A stretch of 9,127 bases of DNA from Bacteroidales bacterium UBA5537 (GCA_002426025.1 DINP01000101.1:1-9127); one strand, 5' to 3'. Numbered from the stretch's first letter, positions 1 through 7,192 are shown. Made by a program: numbers and translations. The notes: generated from the letters alone by a model not told the origin.

Positions 1-832
1 GCTGTGAGGCATGTTGATTATAAAACACCACAGCGCCGGGAAGTCCGCGTTCGGCGTTGTAAAATCCAGCAAATACGCGTAATTCGGTGCTGTCGCCAGG
101 TCTGGCAAAAAACCTGAGATTGGCCGACAGCGAGGTCAGGTCGCCATTGCCGCGTTTGAGGGTTTCAGATCCGGCAGGCCCGTTGTCAACCAGGTAGGAA
201 TAATCCCCTTTTGAAAAGAGCGGATTTACGTCTATGCCAATCCATGAGTCCTGCCCGGTTTTGTGATCCAGCCTGAAAAACGGATTGAACAGTCCGAACG
301 ATCCACCCTTAATGCCGATGTTGCCTCTTGTTTTATACTTCCCGAAGTCGGGCCTGATGCTCCTCAGGTTGATGATGCTGGCACCTGCACGCGCCCTTGC
401 CGGCATGGGCTCACTTCCTCCACCTCCCACGTTCAGGCTGACTTCCTCAAGATTCCCCAGCGGAAACTTACCCAGGTCGGGCTAACCACTGGCGATGTCC
501 GAAACCGGCGCCCCGTCGATAAAAACACCTGTATGCTGAGCGCCGAGGCTTCTGACCATAACGGTCTTCAGCCCCCCCGCCCCACCGTAATCGCGCAGGG
601 TAACCCCCGAAAATGTCCTGAGGGCATCCGCAACCGAATTTCCGGCAACAGCAGCAATCTGATTACCCGACAAACTCTGCATCGGAAAAGACGAGAGCTC
701 TTTCCGGCTGATTTTTTCCGAGGCTATCTCAACCCCTTTAAGCAGAAGCGTATCGGAAACCGGCTCCTGGGCCGTTGCCCGGATGATCAGGACAGCCAGC
801 AGCAACACGGTTACCGTTACATTTCTTCTCAT
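1..832 (-). pseudogene. btuB: BtuB-like TonB-dependent outer-membrane receptor, 5' part, with in-frame TAG stop
   Basis: The first 277 codons of a TonB-dependent receptor are visible and the gene runs off the left edge. Residues 1-21 form a signal peptide (MRRN, a hydrophobic stretch, then ATAQ). Next come a short segment that may hold the TonB box (KGVEIASEK) and a plug domain from about residue 50. Plug signatures include SVADALRTFSGVTLRDYG, KTVMVRSLG and HTGVFIDGAPVSDI, followed by NLEEVSLNVGGG and then early barrel strands. Codon 117 is TAG (482-484) where relatives usually have Gln (VSDIASG-stop-PDLGKFPL). The same frame then stays open with receptor-like sequence for 160 codons to the edge, so this is a point nonsense change (CAG to TAG fits), not a frameshift. 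It is the last visible gene of a riboswitch-led operon, 29 bp after the DUF4465 gene, so cobalamin is the inferred ligand. It may be a recent pseudogene, a sequencing or assembly error, or a readthrough product. Confidence 0.8.
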
Positions 833-861
833 TGGTCAACAGATTTTTATCGTTGAGAATA

Positions 862-2817
862 CTATTGCTTAACGATCTTCTTAATCGAAACGCCCTTTTC
901 GCTGATCAGTTTCAGCAGGTAGATGCCCGGCTGCAGACCGGCAAGCGAAACTTCAGCCATATCGGTTAAAAGCATTGTTTCCAGAACCATTTTCCCGTTC
1001 ATTCCGGTCAGCTGCAATTCACACTGTGCGCCGTTTTCAATAAAGAGTGATCCTGAAACAGGATTGGGATAAGCCCGGAATGTAAATGTTTCTGCAGAGA
1101 CAATTCCTACATTCGAAAGTACCGAAACATTGAAAATGTCTGTCACGCTCAGCCCGGCAGCGGTAGCCACAACAGAAATTTCGCCTGACCCGGAAGCATC
1201 TGCGCTAAAGGTGAGCAGCAGTTGATTCCCGGTAATCTCTGCAGCAATCAGTTCCGGATTGGAATTGCCTGCTATTTCATACGCAAGATCTCCCTGCACG
1301 GAGTAAAAATAGTCGTCAAGCATTACAGTAACAGGATCTGCATTGACGGCCACTTCATGATCGGGGAGCCAGGCTGTCAGCACAGGTCCCTGCGTATTCA
1401 GAACGGTAAGATTATCCATGCAGAAATAAGCCGGTGTGTTGATGCCATAGTCTCCCGAATCGGATGATTCGAGGATGAAATGGAGCGATTTCACCGCGCC
1501 AAGGGGCTGCAGGTCCACCCAGCGCCAGTCATCCTGAATATAGTCAAGGGCATTGTCTTCATTTCTGAAATCAGCCAGGTAGTGCGTAATCTCCTGGGTC
1601 ACGCTGTTGTCGGCCCTTAGCCCCCATACCTTCAACCTGAACCAGTCAGGATCATTGCCGGACTCACCCCCGAACTTTTTGTTGAACAGGGTCCCGTCAC
1701 GCATGGTAATGTAAGCCATATCCGTGTTGGCAACATAAAAGCCGCCAAACAGGACTTCACTTTCATCCGTCGTTTGAATTACCGAAGGAATGGGATCATA
1801 AGTCCCGGTCATCCAGTCGGAACTTACGTAAGTAATGGCAAAGACCGAAGAATCTGCTTCAATGCCTCCCCTGCTTACGGCAACAAACTGATCATCGTTG
1901 TATGTACCGTTCAGCGTTACCCTGTTCGAATAGGTAAAACCCGACCAGGAGCCCGAACTCCCTTCATAAAGGAAACTCAGGGATCCACTTGTAAAATTTC
2001 CCGCAGATTCAGGCAAAAAATAACTGTCGGGTTCAAGATTCAGATCTTCAAAACCTGCAACTTCATTCAACACATTGGCATTGATCACCGCCACCCCGTC
2101 CAGGTCAAAACCGCCCGAATTAAAAGGAGTCGGGAAAGGTTCGTTGACAATGTGGCCTTCAGAATCAAAAGTGGCATATTCAGGATCGATACAACCCACT
2201 GCATCAAGAATTCTGACAAAACGGACGGCAAAAAGATCCACCATCGGATCATACTCCAGATCGCTGAGATCGAAAGGGGTGCCGAATCCCTGGCGGTACT
2301 TGCCGGCGAGGTTGTGAAGCATGGTGGGGTCCAGCTCATCCCAGGCACCTTTCTGAACATCAGATGGCGTCAGCGAAACTGATGGAAACCGGCTGTAATG
2401 CACTCCATCGGAGCTCACTTCAACAAAAGCAAGTTCAAGAAAGGTATCGCCGAATGAATTTTCAAAAACCGCGAAATCAGGGCCCGGACCATTCACGATC
2501 AGGCGGTCAAAAGTAAGGGTAGCCACTCCCCCGTCGCCAAGACTTACCACACCGGTTGAAGTACCCTCGCCCGGCCCCATGGCGTTATAATGCCGGCCAT
2601 AGGTGGCCTTGTTTGAGCCAAGGTTATACACACCGGTATCGCTGATCTGGATATAACCGCGTACAACTTCGGCCCCGGTGGCCCATGACCGGATAATACT
2701 GCTGTCCATGGCAATGGCAGTACTCCCGGGCTGTCCGGCAGCCGGTGCATAAGGTCCCTGTGCAAATGTTAATGACGTGAGCAGTGTAAATACCGCGAGA
2801 AGTCTGGTTTTAATCAT
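862..2817 (-). CDS. T9SS-exported cell-surface protein with DUF4465 domain, B12-regulated
   Basis: This 651-residue protein is probably exported through Sec and then the type IX secretion system to the cell surface. Residues 1-20 are a signal peptide ending in TFAQ. Residues about 21-248 match a beta-rich surface domain often annotated only as 'cell surface protein' (VSLGDGGVATLTFD, GPGPDFAVFENSF, LAFVEVSSDG, FDLDGVAVIN). Residues about 255-475 look like DUF4465 (GFEDLNLEPDSYF, SGSWSGFTYSN, FGGFYVANT, YFCMDNLTV). Residues about 478-570 resemble an Ig- or cadherin-like spacer. Residues about 575-651 are a type A sorting domain with the YPNP motif, GIYLLKL and a final KKIVKQ. It lies in an operon behind a cobalamin riboswitch, 45 bp after the DUF6580 gene and 29 bp before the receptor. 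I infer a role in cobamide binding or capture at the surface; no binding residues can be named. It ends in TAG, so TAG works as a stop codon here. Confidence 0.85.
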   Translation of the reverse strand: MIKTRLLAVFTLLTSLTFAQGPYAPAAGQPGSTAIAMDSSIIRSWATGAEVVRGYIQISDTGVYNLGSNKATYGRHYNAMGPGEGTSTGVVSLGDGGVATLTFDRLIVNGPGPDFAVFENSFGDTFLELAFVEVSSDGVHYSRFPSVSLTPSDVQKGAWDELDPTMLHNLAGKYRQGFGTPFDLSDLEYDPMVDLFAVRFVRILDAVGCIDPEYATFDSEGHIVNEPFPTPFNSGGFDLDGVAVINANVLNEVAGFEDLNLEPDSYFLPESAGNFTSGSLSFLYEGSSGSWSGFTYSNRVTLNGTYNDDQFVAVSRGGIEADSSVFAITYVSSDWMTGTYDPIPSVIQTTDESEVLFGGFYVANTDMAYITMRDGTLFNKKFGGESGNDPDWFRLKVWGLRADNSVTQEITHYLADFRNEDNALDYIQDDWRWVDLQPLGAVKSLHFILESSDSGDYGINTPAYFCMDNLTVLNTQGPVLTAWLPDHEVAVNADPVTVMLDDYFYSVQGDLAYEIAGNSNPELIAAEITGNQLLLTFSADASGSGEISVVATAAGLSVTDIFNVSVLSNVGIVSAETFTFRAYPNPVSGSLFIENGAQCELQLTGMNGKMVLETMLLTDMAEVSLAGLQPGIYLLKLISEKGVSIKKIVKQ

Positions 2818-2862
2818 GATGAGTAGATTAGATAATAAGTCCGTTAATAATTAAGTGATGAT

Positions 2863-3414
2863 TTATGCTGATTTCAGTGCAGGGATTCGGTTGACCGCCA
2901 GTTCATACAGATAGAATATGGCGAAACCGTAAATCAGGTCACCTGCCAGGGTATTCCTGAAAAAAGGAATCGCTGCAGCGTAACAGGCGGCAAGTCCCCC
3001 GCCGGTGAGCGGATAAAGACCCCCGGAAAGCCAGACCCCAAAGTTGGAAATCAGAAAGAAAATAACCGAAGCCGACAGGGACGTGAACAGCAGTCTTCCG
3101 GGTGATAACTTCCGCAGGGCAACGGAGCCCAGCATGACGATCAGGGCAAATGCAAGGTAGGTAAAAAAGGCGCCATCGTAAAAAGCAACCAGCCGTCCAA
3201 AGAAAGCATAGTTCAGGAACAGGTCGCTGATCCATACCGCAGCAAGCGGGATAAGATAAGCCGAAAAACGGCTTTTGTAGCGGGCACCGCCGAAAAGCGC
3301 AAGGGCCGCCACCGGCGAAAAGTTAAAGGGATGCGGCAACAAGCGGCTGAAAGCCAGCATCAGCACCAGGGCAGTGATTACAGCAAACTGCAGGGTGATT
3401 TTTCCATGGTTCAT
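2863..3414 (-). CDS. DUF6580-family multi-pass inner-membrane protein, B12-regulated
   Basis: This 183-residue integral membrane protein has about five or six hydrophobic segments (roughly residues 8-25, 50-70, 83-100, 107-130 and 155-175, plus a shorter one near 33-43). Conserved-looking motifs are PHPFNFSPVAALALFGG (28-43), WISDLFLN (61-68), SNFGVWLSGGLYPLT (123-137) and an AAAIPFFRNTLAGDLIYG stretch (146-163). These fit the DUF6580 family of small bacterial membrane proteins of unknown function. It is the first large gene after the cobalamin riboswitch and precedes the surface protein and receptor. Its size and helix count resemble substrate-binding S components of ECF vitamin transporters, so an inner-membrane role in cobamide or precursor uptake is possible. 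That is inference only: no ECF ATPase is in the window. The start is the first ATG, with a conventional charged N-terminus before the first helix. Confidence 0.8.
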   Translation of the reverse strand: MNHGKITLQFAVITALVLMLAFSRLLPHPFNFSPVAALALFGGARYKSRFSAYLIPLAAVWISDLFLNYAFFGRLVAFYDGAFFTYLAFALIVMLGSVALRKLSPGRLLFTSLSASVIFFLISNFGVWLSGGLYPLTGGGLAACYAAAIPFFRNTLAGDLIYGFAIFYLYELAVNRIPALKSA

Positions 3415-3442
3415 TACAGTATTTTTTTAATTAATTTCTGAA

Positions 3443-3550
3443 TCATTCAACGTTCTTCAACACATACAGCAGGCATACATGAAACTGATCCGCGCCATGC
3501 AGGCCGCACGCCTTTTCATTGCAGGTTGCGCAACTTCCGGCTTTGATCAT
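3443..3550 (-). CDS. candidate small Cys/His-rich protein in the riboswitch leader
   Basis: This is a 35-codon frame from ATG (3548-3550) to TGA (3443-3445), between the cobalamin riboswitch and the DUF6580 gene. The product has four Cys and two His in a compact pattern: C7-x2-C10-x4-C15-x2-H18-x5-H24-x-C26. It then has a short hydrophobic tail (CLLYVLKNVE). Such spacing would suit binding of a metal ion or cluster. Third codon positions are GC-rich, like the operon genes downstream, and the gap to the next start is 28 bp. The frame is open upstream to a TAA at 3590-3592, so a non-ATG start, for example CTG at 3569-3571, could add seven residues. No clear Shine-Dalgarno sequence is seen, which is common in this phylum. 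I do not recognise the family. The frame may be real or a chance opening in the leader. Confidence 0.45.
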   Translation of the reverse strand: MIKAGSCATCNEKACGLHGADQFHVCLLYVLKNVE

Positions 3551-3673
3551 TTCAACAAATGGATTATGCAGTAACGCTGAAAACCTTATTTAAAAACGAC
3601 CGGTAAAAAAAAGTGAATACGGCCAGGCTTTCCGACAAGCAGTTCATTCTCCGTAAACTGCAAAATCCACAAG

Positions 3674-3837
3674 GCAAATGGCAGGTCTTCTGGCTTACTC
3701 CGTTTGTTTTCAACGCCTTCCCGCCAGTTTTGGGATTGACAGTGGCTTATGGTTGAAACTTTTTTAAGAGCTTACAGCAGCGGGAACTGTAGCCGAATTG
3801 CACGACTTTCCCTATTATCCGTTTCCGGAACCATTGC
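3674..3837 (-). ncRNA. Cobalamin (B12) riboswitch
   Basis: Read on the minus strand, the element carries the hallmark pieces of the cobalamin riboswitch (Rfam family RF00174) in order. First is GGATAATAGGGAA near the 5' end, then a CCCGCTGCTGTAAGC segment, then the B12-box core GCCACTG (3740-3746). After these come GGCGGGAAGGCG and the conserved 3' strand AAGCCAGAAGACCTGCC. Closing helix P1 can form between GCAATGG (5' end, 3831-3837) and CCATTTGC (3' end, 3674-3681). In this class, binding of adenosyl- or another cobalamin normally represses the genes downstream, here the small ORF, DUF6580, DUF4465 and receptor genes. The leader from the aptamer to the DUF6580 start is about 260 nt. I see a small GCAGTT/AACTGC hairpin just after the aptamer but no convincing intrinsic terminator, so the off-switch mechanism is open. 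Confidence 0.95.
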
Positions 3838-3841
3838 GCTG

Positions 3842-3874
3842 CAAAAGTAGGGAGATTAAATGGTGCTTTGCAAA
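3842..3874 (-). promoter_or_regulatory. Bacteroidetes-type promoter of the B12 operon
   Basis: On the minus strand a -7 element TACTTTTG (3842-3849) fits the TAnnTTTG consensus exactly. A -33 element TTTG (3871-3874) lies 21 nt upstream, within the usual spacing. Transcription would begin at about 3833-3838, right where the riboswitch closing helix starts, which supports both calls. An AT-rich hairpin (ATTATTT/AAATAAT, 3874-3892) lies just upstream and overlaps the -33 box by one base. Confidence 0.75.
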
Positions 3875-3953
3875 TTATTTTTAAGAAATAATATTAAGGG
3901 ATTTGGAAAAACTGCAGTATATCCATACAACTAAAACAAACTTGCCCTTACTA

Positions 3954-4739
3954 CTAAATCTCTGGTTTACTTTTCATCCACAAAGTAAACTTATTCACCG
4001 TCAGCGGAATTCCGCGCTTCTTTTTATAAATTATTGTACCGACAATAGCAAGCATAATGGTTAAGCCCCTTATTAATCCGGCATTTATTCCGCCCAGGGC
4101 ATTATCGGCCACCGAAAACATTTCCCAGGAAAGGTTCATAAAGAAATGCAATGAAACGGGTACCCACAGATTGAAATCCCATTCACTGTAAAGCCATGCA
4201 AAGAGCCCGGCACCCATAAAGGTTGTTATGAAAATTCCAATCATGGTAACAAGATCGTTGCTCTGATAGAGATGCAGGGAGGCAAACACCAGCGCACTTA
4301 CTATCAACGAAGGGAAAAAGCCCAGCCTTGTATTTTTAAATAACTGACCGAAAAATATGCCGCGGTAATAAAGTTCCTCGAAGAACGCAGCAAAAACACA
4401 GCCGAACCAAAAGGTCTTTGCACTGATATTGATGCTGAAACCGGCCATAATTCCATATCCGACAAACATCGGAATTGAGAAAATAAATGAAATCAGAACC
4501 CCCTTCAAAATATTGCGCCTTAATCCCAATGGCGAAAGTAGCTTGCGCTTATTGCTGAAGAAAACAAACATCAATACCGGCAGGCCAACAAACAGGTAAG
4601 TGAGGAAAAAGCTTAATGGGTAGGTCTGGATTACATTCTCAATAAGATGATAAATCTTTGAAAAAAGTGTCTTTTCGGCTATATAGAACAAGCCGAAAAA
4701 GCCGATTAACAAAAGTATATACCTGTTTTCTCTTTTCAT
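3954..4739 (-). CDS. CPBP-family intramembrane metalloprotease (CAAX protease / Abi type)
   Basis: This 261-residue polytopic membrane protein has the three signature motifs of the CPBP intramembrane endopeptidase family: EELYYRG (E121, E122, R126), a His in the next helix (FASLHLYQS, H156) and a final HFFMN (H198, N202). These residues form the active site in studied relatives. About seven or eight hydrophobic segments are visible, starting at residues 8-20 and ending at 222-237, with a basic C-terminal tail. Family roles range from processing of prenylated proteins or peptides to bacteriocin self-immunity, and the sequence does not say which applies. It has its own promoter-like element upstream and its stop is about 80 bp before the B12-operon promoter, so it is probably not part of that operon. 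It ends in TAG. Confidence 0.85.
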   Translation of the reverse strand: MKRENRYILLLIGFFGLFYIAEKTLFSKIYHLIENVIQTYPLSFFLTYLFVGLPVLMFVFFSNKRKLLSPLGLRRNILKGVLISFIFSIPMFVGYGIMAGFSINISAKTFWFGCVFAAFFEELYYRGIFFGQLFKNTRLGFFPSLIVSALVFASLHLYQSNDLVTMIGIFITTFMGAGLFAWLYSEWDFNLWVPVSLHFFMNLSWEMFSVADNALGGINAGLIRGLTIMLAIVGTIIYKKKRGIPLTVNKFTLWMKSKPEI

Positions 4740-5005
4740 TCCTCTGTTTAAGCCTATACAAATTTAGGGTTTAATTTTCTTCGTGTATCCTTATCGGTAA
4801 ATTACGGGCTGTTTTTACCGCCAAGGCCGCCGAAATCGCAAAGGGTCCCCGCCTAAACGGGACAGGTTGCTGAGGGAAGGAAGGTTTAAGAGTTCAGCGT
4901 TAAAGTGAAAGAACGAAGAGGGAAAGATTGATCCAATTTTTTCGTGGAAGTTAGTAATATCAGTGTCATCTGCGTTCAAATATGAGATAATTTCTAAAGT
5001 TCAAA
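4740..5005. other. Intergenic stretch without a recognised gene
   Basis: This 266-bp gap separates two minus-strand genes. It must hold the 3' end of the T9SS protein transcript and the promoter of the protease gene. A GTCCC/GGGAC inverted repeat (4845-4863) could fold on either strand, but no T-run follows directly, so I do not call it a terminator. A plus-strand open frame starting at 4963 overlaps the T9SS gene antisense and shows no protein features. Confidence 0.6.
4759..4766 (-). promoter_or_regulatory. Candidate -7 promoter element of the CPBP protease gene
   Basis: TAAATTTG on the minus strand matches the Bacteroidetes TAnnTTTG consensus and lies 19 bp before the ATG. No TTTG box is seen at the expected -33 distance, so this is a one-element match. 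Confidence 0.4.
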
Positions 5006-6637
5006 CTATTTCACAATCATTAGTTTGCCTGATGCAATTGTTTTTTCAGGAGATTGTATTCTCACAAGGTACATGCCCGGAAGCCAGGAGCCGGTATTCA
5101 AAACCTGCTCCTTTGAACCATCTGGCCAGTTTGAAGTATAAACAAGCATGCCATTCAAATTGTAAACCTGAATTATAAGGTTTTTTACATAATCGCTGCG
5201 AACTGTTGTTACATCAAAAGGACCGTGTTTTTGGCTCCCAATAATTGTTTCAGGCAGATAGACCACTGTAAAGTCTTTTGCCGGATTAGGGGCCAGGGTA
5301 AGTTTCGCCGGACCTATACTTGTTCTTTCTTCAATTCCTGTAACAATAGCACAGCCCAGATCAATATTGCCCGATGTTATACCTCCCGGGCAAAGGCTAT
5401 CGTAAGTATATGGCCTGTTATAAATGCTATCGTATTCAAAGTTTTCATTGTATTTGGTAAGCATGATTTTTTTTAAATCTGGGTCATAGGTTGATACTGC
5501 CAGAATTTTATCATCAAAGGTGATTTCGATATCAGATGTTATGGCATCAAAATCAACTGGTAATACAATTTCATCTAAACGATTTCCTAATGTATCTGTA
5601 ATCTGTATTACTCCGCAACAACCATTATACAATCCAATAAGATATTGCATACCATTAAGTAATAGGGTATCTTTATAAAGCTCTATCGAGTTACTGGTTG
5701 TACATCCTTCAATAGAATCTGGTCTATACATAGGTCCAGAAAATAGCTCTTCACCGTGTCTGTCTATTAAAACATGGTATGTTTCAGGGCAATCTGAAGT
5801 ACTACTTGCAATATTTCCTGATTTAAGGATAGATGTATATCTCGATAACCCAAGGTCATACTCAGCGTGTTGTACACCAAATTTCTCCCACAAAAATTCT
5901 CCATTATCCGCAACTTTCAGCCAATATGGATTTAACTCCCACCAACCAGCCGAACTATTATAAACATAAACAAACCCATTGAGTACAAAACTCGAATCTA
6001 TGGAGGAGAGGTTCAGGTCGAATAAACTTTCTGAATCATATACAGGGTTGGTTGAATAAAGGTTGTACCAAACTTGGTTTCCCGCACTGTCAAGTTTCAT
6101 AACAAATTCTCGTTTCTCATGCTCATCGTATGCAGTGTTGTATAATTCCCAAACGTACGAATTGTCCCAGGCTACATAGTTTATATCTCCTCCGCTATCT
6201 TCCAGATTCGGTGTATTATAAATATTACACCACTCAACTTCCATACAGGCATTCAGTTTCATGGCAAAAGGATCACCCTGATCATCTTCAAGGGTTGTAA
6301 TGCCGCAGATTATTACTCCGCCATCAGGAGTATGTGACATTCCTGTTAATCTTACCAGTGTATTCAGATAATTACCAAAAGTCTTCTCCCATAGTTTATA
6401 ACCATTGATATCTGTTTTAAAAATAACAGATTGTTCGTATGCTACTTCATATTTGCGAAATGCATATCTGATCAGGTAACCCTTGTCATAAGTTTCTTTT
6501 ACTTGCCATGGAACAGTCCAATAATTATTTGGACTGAAAACCTTAATCCAATCCTGGGAGGAAGCATTTTCCAACCCAAAAGTGAAAAGTGCTGAACAAA
6601 TAAATAATAATTTGATAATCTTAGGGAATATTTTCAT
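5006..6637 (-). CDS. Secreted T9SS C-terminal sorting-domain protein, probable beta-propeller body
   Basis: Using the ATG at 6635-6637, the protein has 543 residues. This start gives a clean signal peptide (MKIFPKIIKLLFICSALFTFG, cleaved near ASSQ). The frame also opens earlier, at 6700, but that ATG overlaps the likely -7 promoter box and would put 21 extra residues before the signal peptide. The body has repeated motifs typical of Bacteroidetes beta-propeller-like proteins, with GG-hydrophobic-GxT strands and 'xWEKTFG' or 'GNQVWYNLYS' phrases (PDGGVIICGITT, KTDINGYKLWEKTFG, KLDSAGNQVWYN). The last 90 or so residues form a type A sorting domain (LAPNPAKDF, VYNLNGMLVYT, PGMYLVRIQ, KLMIVK), so the product should be released or anchored at the surface by T9SS. 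Function is unknown. Codon use is more AT-rich than in the B12 operon. It ends in TAG. Confidence 0.8.
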   Translation of the reverse strand: MKIFPKIIKLLFICSALFTFGLENASSQDWIKVFSPNNYWTVPWQVKETYDKGYLIRYAFRKYEVAYEQSVIFKTDINGYKLWEKTFGNYLNTLVRLTGMSHTPDGGVIICGITTLEDDQGDPFAMKLNACMEVEWCNIYNTPNLEDSGGDINYVAWDNSYVWELYNTAYDEHEKREFVMKLDSAGNQVWYNLYSTNPVYDSESLFDLNLSSIDSSFVLNGFVYVYNSSAGWWELNPYWLKVADNGEFLWEKFGVQHAEYDLGLSRYTSILKSGNIASSTSDCPETYHVLIDRHGEELFSGPMYRPDSIEGCTTSNSIELYKDTLLLNGMQYLIGLYNGCCGVIQITDTLGNRLDEIVLPVDFDAITSDIEITFDDKILAVSTYDPDLKKIMLTKYNENFEYDSIYNRPYTYDSLCPGGITSGNIDLGCAIVTGIEERTSIGPAKLTLAPNPAKDFTVVYLPETIIGSQKHGPFDVTTVRSDYVKNLIIQVYNLNGMLVYTSNWPDGSKEQVLNTGSWLPGMYLVRIQSPEKTIASGKLMIVK

Positions 6638-6697
6638 TTTCAGGTCATTAAACAAATAACGATATTTGTTTAGTATCACTAGCCATAAAATTACCCT

Positions 6698-6728
6698 CAA
6701 ATATAATCATTTAAAGCAGTAAGTTAAA
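6698..6728 (-). promoter_or_regulatory. Promoter of the secreted T9SS protein gene
   Basis: On the minus strand a -7 element TATATTTG (6698-6705) fits TAnnTTTG. TTTA (6725-6728) lies 19 nt upstream at the -33 position, one base off the TTTG consensus. Transcription would begin near 6690, which favours the internal start at 6637 over the earlier in-frame ATG at 6700. Confidence 0.5.
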
Positions 6729-6785
6729 TAATGAGACGGTTTTTATAAATTCATATCAACATTATAATAAAGCAGCATACAGCAA

Positions 6786-6798
6786 GTGAAAGTAGCGA
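6786..6798 (+). repeat. Left copy of a 13-bp direct repeat flanking the tandem array
   Basis: GTGAAAGTAGCGA occurs here and again at 7180-7192, just outside the two ends of the 43-bp array. The shared ACAAACGAAC phrase (6802-6811 and 7145-7154) also occurs near both ends. The ends of the array therefore look related, as if the segment arose by duplication of one boundary sequence. Confidence 0.65.
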
Positions 6799-6818
6799 TT
6801 GACAAACGAACAATAGGC

Positions 6819-7176
6819 AAGTACGGCAGCAACATTGCATTGAAAACTTTTACATATAGCCAATACGGTGTACTGATCATATCCCGAAAATACGGGTACA
6901 GGCAAGTACGGTGTAGTTATCGTATTACGGAAAACCGGGTATAAGTAAGTACGGTGTACTGATCATATCACGGAAAACCGGGTATAGTCAAATACGGTGT
7001 ACTGATCGTATTACGAAATTCCGGGTATAGGCAAGTACGGTATAGTTATCGTATTACAAAAAACCGGGTATGGGCAAGTATGGTGTACTGGTCGTATCCC
7101 GAAAAGCCAGGTATAGGCAAGTACGGTGTAGATATCGGTAGTTCACAAACGAACTATGGGTAAGTACGGTGCAGAG
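6819..7176. repeat. Tandem array of about eight diverged 43-bp units
   Basis: The phrase AAGTACGGTGTA (or a near variant) recurs at 6819, 6861, 6904, 6947, 6990, 7033, 7076, 7119 and 7162. Spacing is 43 bp throughout except the first step (42). Each complete unit has three parts: an 18-bp imperfect dyad (GTG-TAC-TGATCA-TAT-CAC in the clearest copy, 6954-6971), a small hairpin (CGGAAAACCG or CCCGAAAATACGGG) and a linker (GGTATAGGCA). The first and last units are the most degraded. The whole unit is conserved, not just part of it. A period of 43 is not a multiple of three and no frame runs through it, so it is not coding. Confidence 0.85.
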
Positions 7177-7179
7177 AGA

Positions 7180-7192
7180 GTGAAAGTAGCGA
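7180..7192 (+). repeat. Right copy of the 13-bp direct repeat flanking the tandem array
   Basis: This second GTGAAAGTAGCGA follows the last partial 43-bp unit and runs into the left arm of the strong hairpin at 7188-7220. Confidence 0.65.

Noticed and set aside
482..484. TAG reassigned to an amino acid
   Set aside because: Other genes in the window end in TAG exactly at natural C-termini (two T9SS sorting domains and the protease), so general recoding is unlikely.
263..856. Plus-strand open frame of 197 codons
   Set aside because: It lies antisense to the receptor gene, has no recognisable protein features, and the minus strand carries clear plug-domain sequence.
1774..2382. Plus-strand open frame of 202 codons
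   Set aside because: It is a shadow of the DUF4465 protein gene; the composition is implausible and no domain or promoter fits.
3605..3612. T-run on the minus strand as part of an intrinsic terminator
   Set aside because: The preceding sequence offers only three- or four-pair stems directly before the run, so a terminator is not supported.
6819..7176. The 43-bp periodic array as a CRISPR
   Set aside because: The entire unit is conserved with scattered substitutions. There is no constant repeat alternating with unrelated spacers, and no cas gene in the window.
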